DNA of 64,000 bases. Origin: Rallus limicola. Taxonomy: Eukaryota; Chordata; Aves; Gruiformes; Rallidae. Location: NCBI GenBank assembly GCA_022605955.1, contig JAKCOZ010000002.1, positions 73,078,783-73,142,782 of the forward strand. Reading direction: 5' to 3'. Shown piece after piece: positions 53,401 through 62,315 of the stretch (position 1 is its first letter; every line of letters begins with the position of its first letter). A program made the position numbers and the translations under genes. The notes below the pieces were generated by a model. It was not told the DNA's origin, ran no database searches, and worked only from the letters and a program-made list of their open reading frames with translations.

Positions 53401-56400
53401 CATAGTAGTATATAGCCTAACACTGAAATTAACAACTACAACCAAAAAAAAAACACTCCCAAAAAAACCTCCCAACAAAGAAACTTAAATGGTTGACTTG
53501 CAGAGATCAGGCTTTAAATTCAAATTTCTATTTCCAAAAGAAGGCAGGTCCATAGTCCCATCTCAGTTATGCTGAGATGGCACTCTGAAATCCTTCTGTC
53601 CAAATGCAAATACATGTAATCTATTAATTTTCTAAATAAAAGATAGCTAGTTATAGATGTTATCATCTAGGCCATTTTAAGTTTGCTTTTCAGCAGACCT
53701 CAGAATGCAGTGTAAGCTAGAGCTAAAATAAAAGAATTATCTGGTGCCACAGACATGCAAAGGTCTAAAATGGAGAAAAGCCTATATATTTACATTCATC
53801 ATTTTAGTGTAATATTCCTCCACCATAAGTGGGGATTAAATGCCTTGCTATTATTTACATTATTAAACAGAGAGGCAAAAAAAGAGTGCAAATGCTGTGA
53901 CTAAAAACACAAGGAAGCTCAAAACTGCCTGAGTGATGCAATAAACTGTGATGTTAACTGTTACCCTTTCTAGCAGTTTTTACCAGTACACTTAGTGTTC
54001 TGTATTTCATTCTGAAAGTTTAAAATGCCTGCACTTCAACTATACTAATTTAAGTCTAACAAACTAGACCAGAAAACAGGATAATGATCAATTCCTGTGT
54101 GCAAAGGACATGTGTATGGATTATCAGCTTTGTGAGATTGTTAAATATTTCAACCACCTGAGTGATAAAGAGGAGACTATAGAAGGTGATAGGAGTCCCA
54201 CCCTTCTGCAAACAAGAATTATCAATGCAGAACACTGCCACGGTGGAGAAAAAGTGCCCATCTCTCCTTGCAGTCTGATGCTGACACAGGGTAAATGACA
54301 AAATGGTCCTGAGCAAACACTCGTGCCCTCTAACCACAGGCAGGACTCTCATACTGCATCTACACTGGCTTTTGGACCACAAGGTACCATTTACAGGTAC
54401 CTAATCAGATATCCAGAGAGTCAAATGAGTGTATCAACAGCTTAATTTCCTAATTCAGAAACCTCACATATTGAGGTGGCCATTTTTCAGCATGTCAGAT
54501 GGGAAAAGCACCTGCAAAAGTTAAGCTGGCAGTGACACAAGTCTCAGAACTATACGTGGGCAAGTAAAGGCTTTCTAGCAGTAGAGTCTGTGTCTAAAAA
54601 GGGCAGCATCTCTGATGCAGGGTGTCACTTGACAAAACCTTGGTTGTCACACTGTCTGACACTTTTTCATCAGTTTGGTTCAATATATACCCTCTGCTAA
54701 ACACCACAAACCCCAAACTGCCATCATGACTGTAAACATCCCTTTAGGACCTTGACCAAAAGAGGAGCTGATTGTGGACTGTGGGATTGAGCCAACAGAT
54801 TGGACATTTGCCATAATTTTGGACTTTACTGTGACAAAACTAACTGGAAATTATATTTAATATATAATTCCATTTTATTTATACTTATAATTTAGTCTGT
54901 TCTAACATTACTTTGGCTACCCATAGCAACAGTTGTGCTTTTCTAGACTTTTCCTGCTACTTTCCATTTACTAACACTATCAGCACTGACAAAACTTACT
55001 GTACTGCAAGATCTAAAGGTGGGCTTGATTATTCTGAAAGAAAAGACTGTAAGTTTGTAAGTGAATTTTTTGGCTGGCTCATGCTAGACAATGATACAGA
55101 GCAGTACTTTTGCTTTAAGGTTTGCCTACCATTTCTGGAATTACCTTTCTTTTCATATGCCTTTGATGGGGAAATATATATTTCCTTTCACATCTCTGAG
55201 AAAGTGGTCCTTCACAAACTCCCATCTGAATCCAAGGGAGATTTTGGATGTGTCTTCACCCAAGAGTAACTTCTGGGTAGAGTACTGTACTATCAAACTG
55301 GGAAATAAGAGTATTCTCCCAGGTTTACACAGATTCATTCAGCTTGGAAAGAACTAACCCTGATATACAAGTTGGAGGAAAAAGATGAAGCACTTATCAT
55401 CTCATCGCTCTGAATATCACACAAATTCTGTGATATTTTCACAATGGCTGTGAAAAGCCTGGCTATGTGCTGTTTCACAGCAACAGCAGAGAAATATAAC
55501 AAAGAAAACCTCTGAGGTTTTGGTGGAGCAAAGATTGAACTGTTCAAAATAGCAACATTGAAAAAGACTTTGGGCTCAATATCCACATTATTCTACTAAT
55601 CCTTTTCCAGAGACCTCAAATGGGTGTGCAGTAGCTTAGGTAACATCAAGCAACTTTAATATTCCTAAAAAACTGCACATACCCATATGCAAAATATACT
55701 TCAAAAGAAGTAAAATTAATTCTCTAAATACATATCCATTGTTCTTGTGAAGGACCACTTTACATTCTGCTGGAAACACTGTCATTTAGAAATGCAAAAG
55801 TATGTCTGGGATCTTTTCTTCTCTGAAATGTTCAAAAATATGTAGAGAGTTAAATGAATTTTAAAAGATTAATGAGTATCTTACTTTAGAATTTAAGGAA
55901 ATCTAGGAAATGTCACAGATTATTTTACACTTTATAGCAGCCTCTTCAACTGTGGCCTGAGATAGCTGTGGGGTACAGGACTGGAATGATGTGTGTCAGA
56001 TTCCAATACTGCAGGTGTTTATTCTGTCACTGACATGGACAACTCACAGAACCTTTTTTGTAGAGGTTAAGAATTACTCACCTACAACAAAGAATTTGAG
56101 GGAAGCTTAATTAATCCTCAATAAAACCTAGCATTAAAAATGTAAAGTAATATTATATTCTGAATTATTTGATCTATCAAAGAAATGTTACTGTCACAGA
56201 ATTGTAGGGGTTGGAAGGGATCTGAAGAGATCATCAGGTCTGAGAAATGCATGCAGGAATTCCAGGACTGCCTTACAACTCTCATTCATACTTTTTATGG
56301 GAAAATGCTTTTCAAAGAATACACATACTTTTGCTTTTATCCACTTTCTATACTTTTGCTTTTCTTTATCTGTTCTGTTCACGCTTGTCAGCCCTGTTAA

Positions 56401-59400
56401 CCTCACTGTATCCCTGTACTTTTCTCTCTGTCCTCTATAATCTGACGCACACTGCGCACTCTCCTGTAACCTGGCTATTAACACAGTGGATGCAGCACTC
56501 CTTCGGGGATTGACTGCGGCAGTGGGCGCAGTACCCCCTCTTCAATCAGCACTGTTAGCTCTATCTGCCCCACCGAGCTGAAGGCAGTGTCTAAGATGGC
56601 CCCAAACATCCCCTTGGAAATGGAGCTTCCCGGTGTCAAGATTGTGCACGCTCAGTTTAACACACCTATGCAGTTGTACTCAGATGACAATATCATGGAA
56701 ACACTGCAAGGCCAAGTTTCTACAGCTCTGGGGGAAACACCTGTAATAAGGTAATTAGAGTGGTATCTTTAGTATTTATGAACATACAAATTTAGAATAT
56801 ACCGATAATGTCACGCTGTTTCTACAATAATGGGTGAGAGGGTGAGACAGAACCTGAGTAATTGGAAGCCACTCAGTATTTTCATTCACTAGTAATTTAT
56901 GGTTTTTAAGCCAAAATATTAAGGGAGTTCTTCAGAATTTACAAATTAGTATTTTAGAGGAAATAATCTTATAAAGAAAAACTGATTATACTACTTGGAC
57001 TATTGGCTGATTGACCACTCCACATCAAAATTCTGATTCCCTCAAAATTTGAAACTATTTATTATAGTTAAAGTATTTTTCTGTAATACTTTAACTGTAA
57101 TAAAGTTATATAATAATTTTATAAATTATTAACAGTAATTAATAAAACATTATTATATTAATATTCTATATAATAAAAAGCAAACTATTATTGTTAACTC
57201 AGATTTATTACAGATATTGAAATTCAAATTATGAAGCTTAGGAAATCTTGTAGATGCTTATACTGTTTGAGATATTTAACTCCCATTCAGGACAACTCAT
57301 TCAGTATGACAAGTTCTTGCCAACCACTAACTTGTCTCTGACTTAGGAACTTTATTCATTGCAATGACTAAAAACCAGGTAGTAACCTTAATTGTCTGGA
57401 TAACAATGATGATTAAGCAATAAAAAGTTTTAAAACATTTCATTTTTTTCAAGGAATGATTCATCACTCGCATTGCTTTATCTTCACTTTTGCATAATAG
57501 TAATTTATTTTTCTGCTTTACAGCAGTACCCAAGTTAATAATTCATAGTATGTTTGGTGAACACTAAAGCTAATTACTAATATTTTAAATAAACAATAAT
57601 CACTGGCACCAATGAGTCTTCTTCAACATCTTGCAGAATTGGGCTGTTACTAACCATAAAAATCATGTTTATATAGAAGCATTGAAGTTCACTCTATCTG
57701 ATTAAAACTAGTTCATTAAGTCTTTGCAGAGTGGTAGTGCTCTCCTGCATGAGTATTTATGCTCTATCACAACAGTCAGAGAATAATAAACAAATAATTG
57801 CTTTTTTTTAATCCTGAAATCATGGGTGAAGCCCAGAGTAATCCACAAATGGCTGTGGCATTCCCAGCTTGAGAACTGACTCCATAGTTGTTTGAAATGT
57901 CTCTTTTGTTGTGGCACTGGTTATCACTACATATTCATTTAGAAACATCTCACACCTTTGTGCTGGGTTGGGTTTTTTTTGCCTTCTGTATGTAATCATA
58001 TTATCACTTCTTTGATGTTTAGAAATATTTCAGTAAAGAGAAGAGAATCAAGGGTTTAATTAGCCATTGGAGAGAACTGTAAAAAACAAGCTGTTCAAGA
58101 GAAAAGCTTGTGACAGGAGAAGAAAGCAGTAGGTTTTTTTCAGCATCTCAAAGACAGGTCAGAGAAATCTGTTGATTCAAGAAGATGCAAAGAATTAATA
58201 TAAGCAACAAGGGTCACTGCTGTGACCAGCAGTGGCTGGTTTTACTGTGTCATCTGACAGCTTAGATGCTACTCTGGGAAACCAAACCCAAACCCAGTCT
58301 AATTCCTTGTGGAATTAGTCATTTATTTCCAGTGGAAATTTACCTAAGGTTCAACAGACAGTAGGAGGCCAGTTGTAAAAAGAAATTTAAACTGGACAAT
58401 TATGCAGTGAAATAATAGACTTCATCAAAGTAAATTTGCACCTTTCTAATTAGTCTCAGTAGCAGTTTGAAATTTACAGATGTCACACATTCAGCCTAAT
58501 TCCTGTCCATGCATATAGTCACCTATTCTTCCTCTCAACTACTTAGGGCATTCAGTATTATAATCAACTTAAAACACTCAACATAGTTTAAAACACCATG
58601 AAATATTCTTAGTAAAATCATTGGCTCATGGGTCAGTGGAAATCCAGCCACCAACTGTTGTTTGGACAAAATTTAACTTATTTTTTTAATCATAAAATTG
58701 GCATTAAAAAAGTTAAGCCATGTCCCATTCTAATAACATTTTAAAAATTGGATTTCCCTTCATCAATGTTTACCTTAAAATGTTTTCTACTATGTAATAA
58801 CTACTTCACTAATTTTTTCCTTCTGGCTAAATTGAATAAGTGACGATTATCTTAGCCAAGTAATCATTCTATTAATGAGTGATTGAGACAGCTTAAAAAG
58901 TAAGAATACTTTCATGACACTCTCTCAAGAGATTTGTTTGCTTACATTTTGGCTGACCTCATGTAAACACACAAGCTGTGATGTTAACAACATTTGTGAG
59001 GCCAGCTGCTGTGAAAAGGGAACTTCTGGATGTGGTACCAAAGGGTATTAGGGTAGTACAGCAGTTTGCAACCACTTTGAGGTTAAACACAGGTACCAGC
59101 CAATTGCTAGAGGCCATTAGAGTCAGAACTGTAATTATGGAAAACTTTTATGAGTTTGTAGATTTATTTTTATAACAATTTTACAAGTATTTTGTTCAGC
59201 ACATTTTAGATCAAGAGAAGGATATATGCAGCGATGCTACCTGGAAGAAAAGTTTTTCAGGAGTTGTAGGAACACACTGTCTTTATGTTTGTTTCCTGAA
59301 TCATATTCCATGCCTGGTAGAGCTATTGCTTTGAAGTTATGTTTGTTAAACTGCTTTATCTGCTCTTCTCCCTGTGCTACAGCGACCCATCTCCCAACTC

Positions 59401-61657
59401 AGTGCCTCAGTCTGACGTGTACAAGATGCTGCATGCCAACCAGGAGGAGCCCAGTCAACCTCGCCAGTCTGGCTCCTTTAAGGTGCTCCAGAATTTAGTC
59501 TCCGAGGAAGGTGGTTAATAATGACATATTTTACCTGTTCATAAGTATTTTTAAATGTTTGTGGGAAGGGGGAATCTGGGAAGAAAATATAAGAGATCAG
59601 AGCTGTAAGAATTCCTGAAAGCCCAAGTCATTCTGAATCTTACAGGTAGAACTCCAGCCTCCTAGCATTTCTCCTCTGCTTTTATAGCTAGCAGGCTCCT
59701 GTGTAAACTCAGTGAGGGTGTGCATCATTTTTCAGATTCACTTCTCAGAATTTAAGATCATTTATGTACCAAGATGACTTTAACTGGACGAATAAAAAGC
59801 TTTATACAAGAGATCTTTTTGGACAAGCTACATATACTCATGTAGCCAAGAAAGAAAACACTCTTTTCCACATCTAGGAAAAGAGAAATTTAAAACAACC
59901 CCTAGAATAATTTTTATCTACCCCTCTTCATTCTAAGTAAATATCTAAAAAGACAATATAATATAGTCATATGTCCTTGAAATGTAGTTTTGAAAATAAC
60001 ATTACTAAAGGCTACCAGATTTTTATATTTACAGTGAGTGTAAAGAATAAAATGCAACTAAATTAACGTAAAATGTAAATATTCACATCTCAGTGAATAT
60101 TTACATCTCAGTATTTACCAGAGAGGGGATAAATATACCTAACTGAGTGTGTGTGTGTGTGTGTGTGTGTGCATATATTATTGATTTTGCCTGGCATTTT
60201 CTTGTATTTTGCTATCATTTTATATTCATATTATGTTACTTATCTTTCTGAACTTGTATGGTTAGTCATATAGATAAGAATCTTTCTGACAGTAGGTCTT
60301 GACTATATTATGTTAAAGCCAAATCCTCCTCCTTCTCCCTTATACCAATGACCTACTATCAGAGAATTTCATGTCTATGAGTCAGAGAGCACTATATATA
60401 CAATCTCTTTTTTACTTGCTTTTTGACTACAGCTACACAGTGGTTTTTTCCCAATTCCAAAGAGGTGGAATCTGACCTACAAAACTTGTCTAGAGAAATG
60501 TCATTGTTTGCTGATATAAGTGAAAGCCTGTAAATACACCCAGAAGTGTATTTACAGGAGAATTATTTAACTGCATCAAATGCTTTTGTGTTAGCCTGTA
60601 CCTAAGAGGATTGTTTTGGTTCACAGAGGGACGCCCCGTGGGTACAAGGAGCGTGAAAGCACCTGTAACAAAGATACCATCTGCCATGCCTGGTGCCCAG
60701 AAAGTGCCACTGTGTGACAAGTGTGGGAGTGGGATTCTGTAAGTTGTTTCTTTTTTTAGCTTTAGAAATCTCTAGTTCCAGCACATAACCCCAAACACTA
60801 CCACAGACATGTTTTCCAAGTGATGGTCTTGGTCTCTGCCTGCACTAGTAGAAAAATGCTTCTAGGCAACAGAGATATAGAACTATATTGTTCTAAATCC
60901 CAAATTATTAACACCTACCTTAGACACCTTCAAGTTTTGACAATGTACCACTGAGTAAGATTTCTCAGGCCCTTTTGTAAGTTGTTCATTAACATACCAA
61001 ATGAAACCAGCAATGACCTGTGCTGCAGTGTCTCAGGCTGTGAATTCCCAAGAGTTCCTTGGTACTGTAAAGCATCCATCTTCCAACCCAGTGGGAGCAT
61101 TCAGAAAGCCCTGTAGGCCTATTTCAAAGCTACCAGACATCTACCTGAATGACATCACTAATGTCACCAAACAACACAGAGAACACAGTCACTGAGGAAA
61201 AGAAATGTGGGGTTTAAATTAATTTTTCTCATAGTTTCTGTGTTGTAGCCAAAGTAACCTTTTTCTTCAAACTCTAGTTTTCCAATGTGATCAACTCTAC
61301 ATCATTTTATGTTTCCAACCTGAAATTATACAGTAGTAGGCAAAACCACCAGGCATGCAACCTAAAAGCTTTAAGATAAACACCTAGAACTTAATTTTGT
61401 GTAATTTCTTCTCACTTTAAATTCATATGAATTAAATTGTTTTTTTCTTGTGATTGTCTCCATACAGAGGAACAGTGGTGAAGGCACGTGATAAATACCG
61501 GCACCCAGAATGTTTTGTGTGCTCTGACTGCGATCTCAACCTGAAACAAAAAGGCTACTTCTTTGTGGAGGGGCAACTGTACTGTGAAGTTCATGCAAGA
61601 GCTCGCATGAGGCCACCAGAAGGCTACGAAGCAGTGACCGTGTTCCCAAAATGCTAG
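41318..61657 (+). CDS. PDLIM3: PDLIM3 (ALP, actinin-associated LIM protein), complete gene
   Basis: PDLIM3 is a PDZ-LIM scaffold of Z-discs, intercalated discs and stress fibres. Its PDZ domain and internal ZM region bind alpha-actinin and strengthen actin anchorage. The exons are 41318-41410, 46834-46985, 49171-49255, then either 52592-52779 (smooth-muscle type) or 53232-53299 plus 56487-56750 (skeletal type), then 59383-59510, 60627-60738 and 61468-61657. All join in phase, giving 363 residues (skeletal) or 315 (smooth), close to the human 364 and 316. The PDZ domain spans roughly residues 1-84, with PWGF as the carboxylate-binding loop. In the skeletal form the ZM motif is near residues 184-209 and the LIM domain spans 293-343, with all zinc ligands present (C293, C296, H313, C316, C319, C322, C340, H343). 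It follows SORBS2 in the same orientation, as remembered in human. Confidence 0.98.
42753..42762. promoter_or_regulatory. PDLIM3: CArG box CCTTTTATGG in PDLIM3 intron 1
   Basis: This is a perfect CC(A/T)6GG, 1.3 kb after exon 1, a place where SRF-dependent intronic enhancers are common in muscle genes. Chance occurrence cannot be excluded. Confidence 0.4.
44079..44126. repeat. Two-copy 24-bp tandem duplication
   Basis: CTTCACAAGGCTATTAACAG occurs at 44080 and again at 44104, separated by exactly 24 bp. It is a recent local duplication within intron 1. Confidence 0.9.
45082..45091. promoter_or_regulatory. PDLIM3: CArG box CCATTTTAGG in PDLIM3 intron 1
   Basis: This is a second perfect CC(A/T)6GG in the same intron, 2.3 kb from the first. 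It is a candidate SRF site with the same caveat about chance. Confidence 0.35.
46834..46985 (+). CDS. PDLIM3: PDLIM3 exon 2, core of the PDZ domain
   Basis: The exon is 152 bp, phase 0 to phase 2. It encodes [20 protein letters not shown], then [20 protein letters not shown], then [19 protein letters not shown] and the DAQERIK helix are the expected PDZ core and the groove-forming helix. The donor is AG|GTATGT. Confidence 0.98.
46986..49170 (+). other. PDLIM3: PDLIM3 intron 2 (2.2 kb) with a CR1 insertion
   Basis: Non-coding. A sense-oriented CR1 fragment occupies about 48438-48977. The acceptor is GCCTTTCTTTCTAG at 49157-49170. Confidence 0.85.
48438..48977 (+). mobile_element. CR1 LINE 3' fragment, sense orientation
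   Basis: It contains CR1 phrases in order: GTTGTACTCAGCACTGGTGA, GTGTCCAGAGAAGGGCTACA, then a decayed RT carboxyl end ([20 protein letters not shown]), then GGTTGGACTCGATGATCTTG, and the octamer-like end ATTCTATTCTATGA. Frameshifts make it inactive. It lies in the transcribed orientation, about 190 bp before the PDLIM3 exon 3 acceptor. Confidence 0.95.
49171..49255 (+). CDS. PDLIM3: PDLIM3 exon 3, end of the PDZ domain
   Basis: The exon is 85 bp, phase 2 to phase 0. It encodes [20 protein letters not shown] and then [12 protein letters not shown] and INLEAEPQ are conserved just after the PDZ domain in ALP. From here splicing chooses between 52592-52779 and 53232-53299, and both accept phase 0. 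Confidence 0.98.
51638..51703 (-). mobile_element. CR1 LINE 3'-end fragment, antisense (about 65 bp)
   Basis: CACAGAATTGTAGGGGTTGG followed by AAGAGACCTCAAGAGATCAT is the reverse complement of a CR1 3' terminus. It is heavily 5'-truncated. Confidence 0.8.
52183..52305. repeat. Internally repetitive A-rich stretch
   Basis: AAAGCAATTAAGCTAA occurs at about 52192 and about 52214. AGCTCAGAATTTAGAGAAG is followed by AGCTCAAAATTTAGAGAAGG, with flanking GGTAAAAAGCTCA copies. It appears to have grown by nested tandem duplication, about 300 bp before the smooth-muscle exon. Confidence 0.65.
52592..52779 (+). CDS. PDLIM3: PDLIM3 alternative exon, smooth-muscle type with its own ZM motif
   Basis: The exon is 188 bp, phase 0 to phase 2. 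It encodes [20 protein letters not shown], then [20 protein letters not shown], then [36 protein letters not shown] is a ZM (ZASP-like) motif that in this family binds the alpha-actinin rod. The trailing AA pairs with the first C of 59383 to give Asn (SSQN-DPSPN), matching the human short isoform as remembered. Joined instead to 53232 the frame reads K-I-stop, so the two alternatives cannot be combined productively. The donor is AA|GTGAGT. Confidence 0.95.
52780..53231 (+). other. PDLIM3: PDLIM3 short intron between the mutually exclusive exons (452 bp)
   Basis: Non-coding. It ends in a strong acceptor, CCTCTTTTCTTTACAG. At 452 bp it is too long for simple steric exclusion of the two exons, so regulation must be by factors plus frame-dependent decay (inference). 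Confidence 0.85.
53232..53299 (+). CDS. PDLIM3: PDLIM3 alternative exon, skeletal type, part 1
   Basis: The exon is 68 bp, phase 0 to phase 2. It encodes [20 protein letters not shown] and RS. It closely matches the remembered human [20 protein letters not shown]. The donor AG|GTTATA is weak, which suits a regulated exon. It must be followed by 56487-56750. Confidence 0.95.
53333..53338 (+). promoter_or_regulatory. PDLIM3: RBFOX-type motif TGCATG, 34 nt after the skeletal exon donor
   Basis: The hexamer sits in a GT-rich context (GTGGTGGATGTGGATGCATG) directly downstream of a weak donor. This is the position from which RBFOX proteins usually activate muscle exons. The motif is observed; its function is inferred. 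Confidence 0.55.
56193..56242 (-). mobile_element. CR1 LINE 3'-end fragment, antisense (about 50 bp)
   Basis: CACAGAATTGTAGGGGTTGG is followed by AAGGGATCTGAAGAGATCAT. It shares its first 20 bases exactly with the fragment at 51.6 kb, so both come from closely related CR1 copies. Confidence 0.75.
56487..56750 (+). CDS. PDLIM3: PDLIM3 alternative exon, skeletal type, part 2 (ZM motif)
   Basis: The exon is 264 bp, phase 2 to phase 2. It encodes [20 protein letters not shown], then a Ser-rich hinge, then [20 protein letters not shown] and [16 protein letters not shown], the ZM motif. It ends at ATAAG|GTAATT. The skeletal pair (68 + 264 = 332 bp) and the smooth exon (188 bp) leave the same phase, so exon 7 is read identically after either. 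Confidence 0.97.
56751..59382 (+). other. PDLIM3: PDLIM3 intron before exon 7 (2.6 kb)
   Basis: Non-coding and very AT-rich, notably 57090-57180. The acceptor is CTTCTCCCTGTGCTACAG at 59365-59382. Nothing else is recognised. Confidence 0.85.
59383..59510 (+). CDS. PDLIM3: PDLIM3 constitutive exon between ZM and LIM
   Basis: The exon is 128 bp, phase 2 to phase 1. It encodes [20 protein letters not shown], then [20 protein letters not shown] and EE. SDVYKML and [12 protein letters not shown] are ALP/RIL/CLP36 family signatures between the ZM and LIM regions. The donor is GAAG|GTGGTT. Confidence 0.97.
59511..60626 (+). other. PDLIM3: PDLIM3 intron (1.1 kb) with a (GT)n microsatellite
   Basis: Non-coding. 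It carries a (GT)12 run at 60147-60171 and a small duplicated ACATCTCAGT element at about 60084-60112. The acceptor is TTTTGGTTCACAG at 60614-60626. Confidence 0.85.
60147..60171. repeat. (GT)12 dinucleotide microsatellite
   Basis: Twelve uninterrupted GT units, followed by a CATATATTA tail. It is a good candidate for length polymorphism. Confidence 0.95.
60627..60738 (+). CDS. PDLIM3: PDLIM3 exon, LIM domain zinc site 1 begins
   Basis: The exon is 112 bp, phase 1 to phase 2. It encodes [20 protein letters not shown], then [20 protein letters not shown] supplies the first two zinc ligands (C293 and C296 in the skeletal form). The donor is CT|GTAAGT. Confidence 0.98.
60739..61467 (+). other. 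PDLIM3: PDLIM3 last intron (729 bp)
   Basis: Non-coding. The acceptor is TTGTCTCCATACAG at 61454-61467. No other feature is seen. Confidence 0.85.
61468..61657 (+). CDS. PDLIM3: PDLIM3 terminal exon, remainder of the LIM domain and stop
   Basis: It encodes [20 protein letters not shown], then [20 protein letters not shown] and [20 protein letters not shown], ending KC and TAG at 61655-61657. The remaining six zinc ligands (HxxC, CxxC, CxxH) are present, so the LIM domain is complete. The carboxyl terminus is Pro-Lys-Cys, whereas I recall Pro-Lys-Ala in human. Confidence 0.98.
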
Positions 61658-62315
61658 TCTTACGATGACACACACACACATGCATGCACACAAAAAAGCC
61701 ATTAACAGCTTAGAACTGCAGTACAAGTGTCAGGACTTCTGCCTGGATCCAAAGTAGCAGCTTTAAAACCTTTCCTTGTTGGATTCTGAGGGAGGTGGAA
61801 GTCCCTATCAGCCAGCAGTAGCATATTATACAAGTAAAATCCTGCTATAATATTATCCTTGAAGTCGCCAATGTAACTCGAAGAAGTATAAACTATAAAC
61901 TTGAACAGCTGTACTGGAATAAAAACAAAGTGAAGCAGCTGAGGTATTACAGGATATCTTACAGCGTATACATAAGTGCTGTAATCAAGACGTTATTTTT
62001 AACATAAATTTAGTACCTGTTCAAAAACCAAAGCCATCAAAGTGTTATAGGCTGGGCCCTAACTAACGTAGAAACGACAGGTCATTAGAAAAGCAGCTAT
62101 TTTACATGCATAGTGAAACAAGTTCATGTCTGCTTCCACCATCTATTATTCAACTACCATTAATGTATGCCAAAGATAGATTTTGCTTACTTTGCTTTGA
62201 ATTTGGGGGTTATATTGACTTAATTTTCTGATGCAACAGCTGTGATGAAGAATAAATACCAAGTCATAGAATAAAATGGCTAGTGTAATAAAGACTGTTT
62301 AGTAAGAAGCAAAAG
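61658..62315 (+). other. PDLIM3: PDLIM3 3' untranslated region (minimum extent)
   Basis: It starts with a short CA repeat immediately after the stop (61668-61677). AATAAA motifs occur at 61918, 62251, 62270 and 62287; the last three form a cluster typical of a real 3' end. More occur at 62585, 63289 and 63411, so longer forms are possible. Confidence 0.55.
62251..62292 (+). terminator. PDLIM3: Cluster of three polyadenylation signals, PDLIM3
   Basis: AATAAA occurs at 62251-62256, 62270-62275 and 62287-62292. Alternative cleavage downstream of the cluster is likely. An earlier single signal at 61918-61923 could give a shorter transcript. Confidence 0.55.

Larger units (their letters stand above)
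53300..56486 (+). other. PDLIM3: PDLIM3 intron after the skeletal exon (3.2 kb)
   Basis: Non-coding. A TGCATG is at 53333-53338 and a short antisense CR1 end is at 56193-56242. A 118-codon ORF at 54913-55269 has no recognised similarity. The acceptor CTATTAACACAG is purine-interrupted and weak. Confidence 0.8.

Noticed and set aside
54913..55269. A 118-codon ORF in a PDLIM3 intron
   Set aside because: It has no ATG start, no similarity and no splice signals in phase.
60147..60171. Regular repeat considered as an array-type element such as CRISPR
   Set aside because: It is a plain GT dinucleotide microsatellite in a vertebrate intron, with no spacers.
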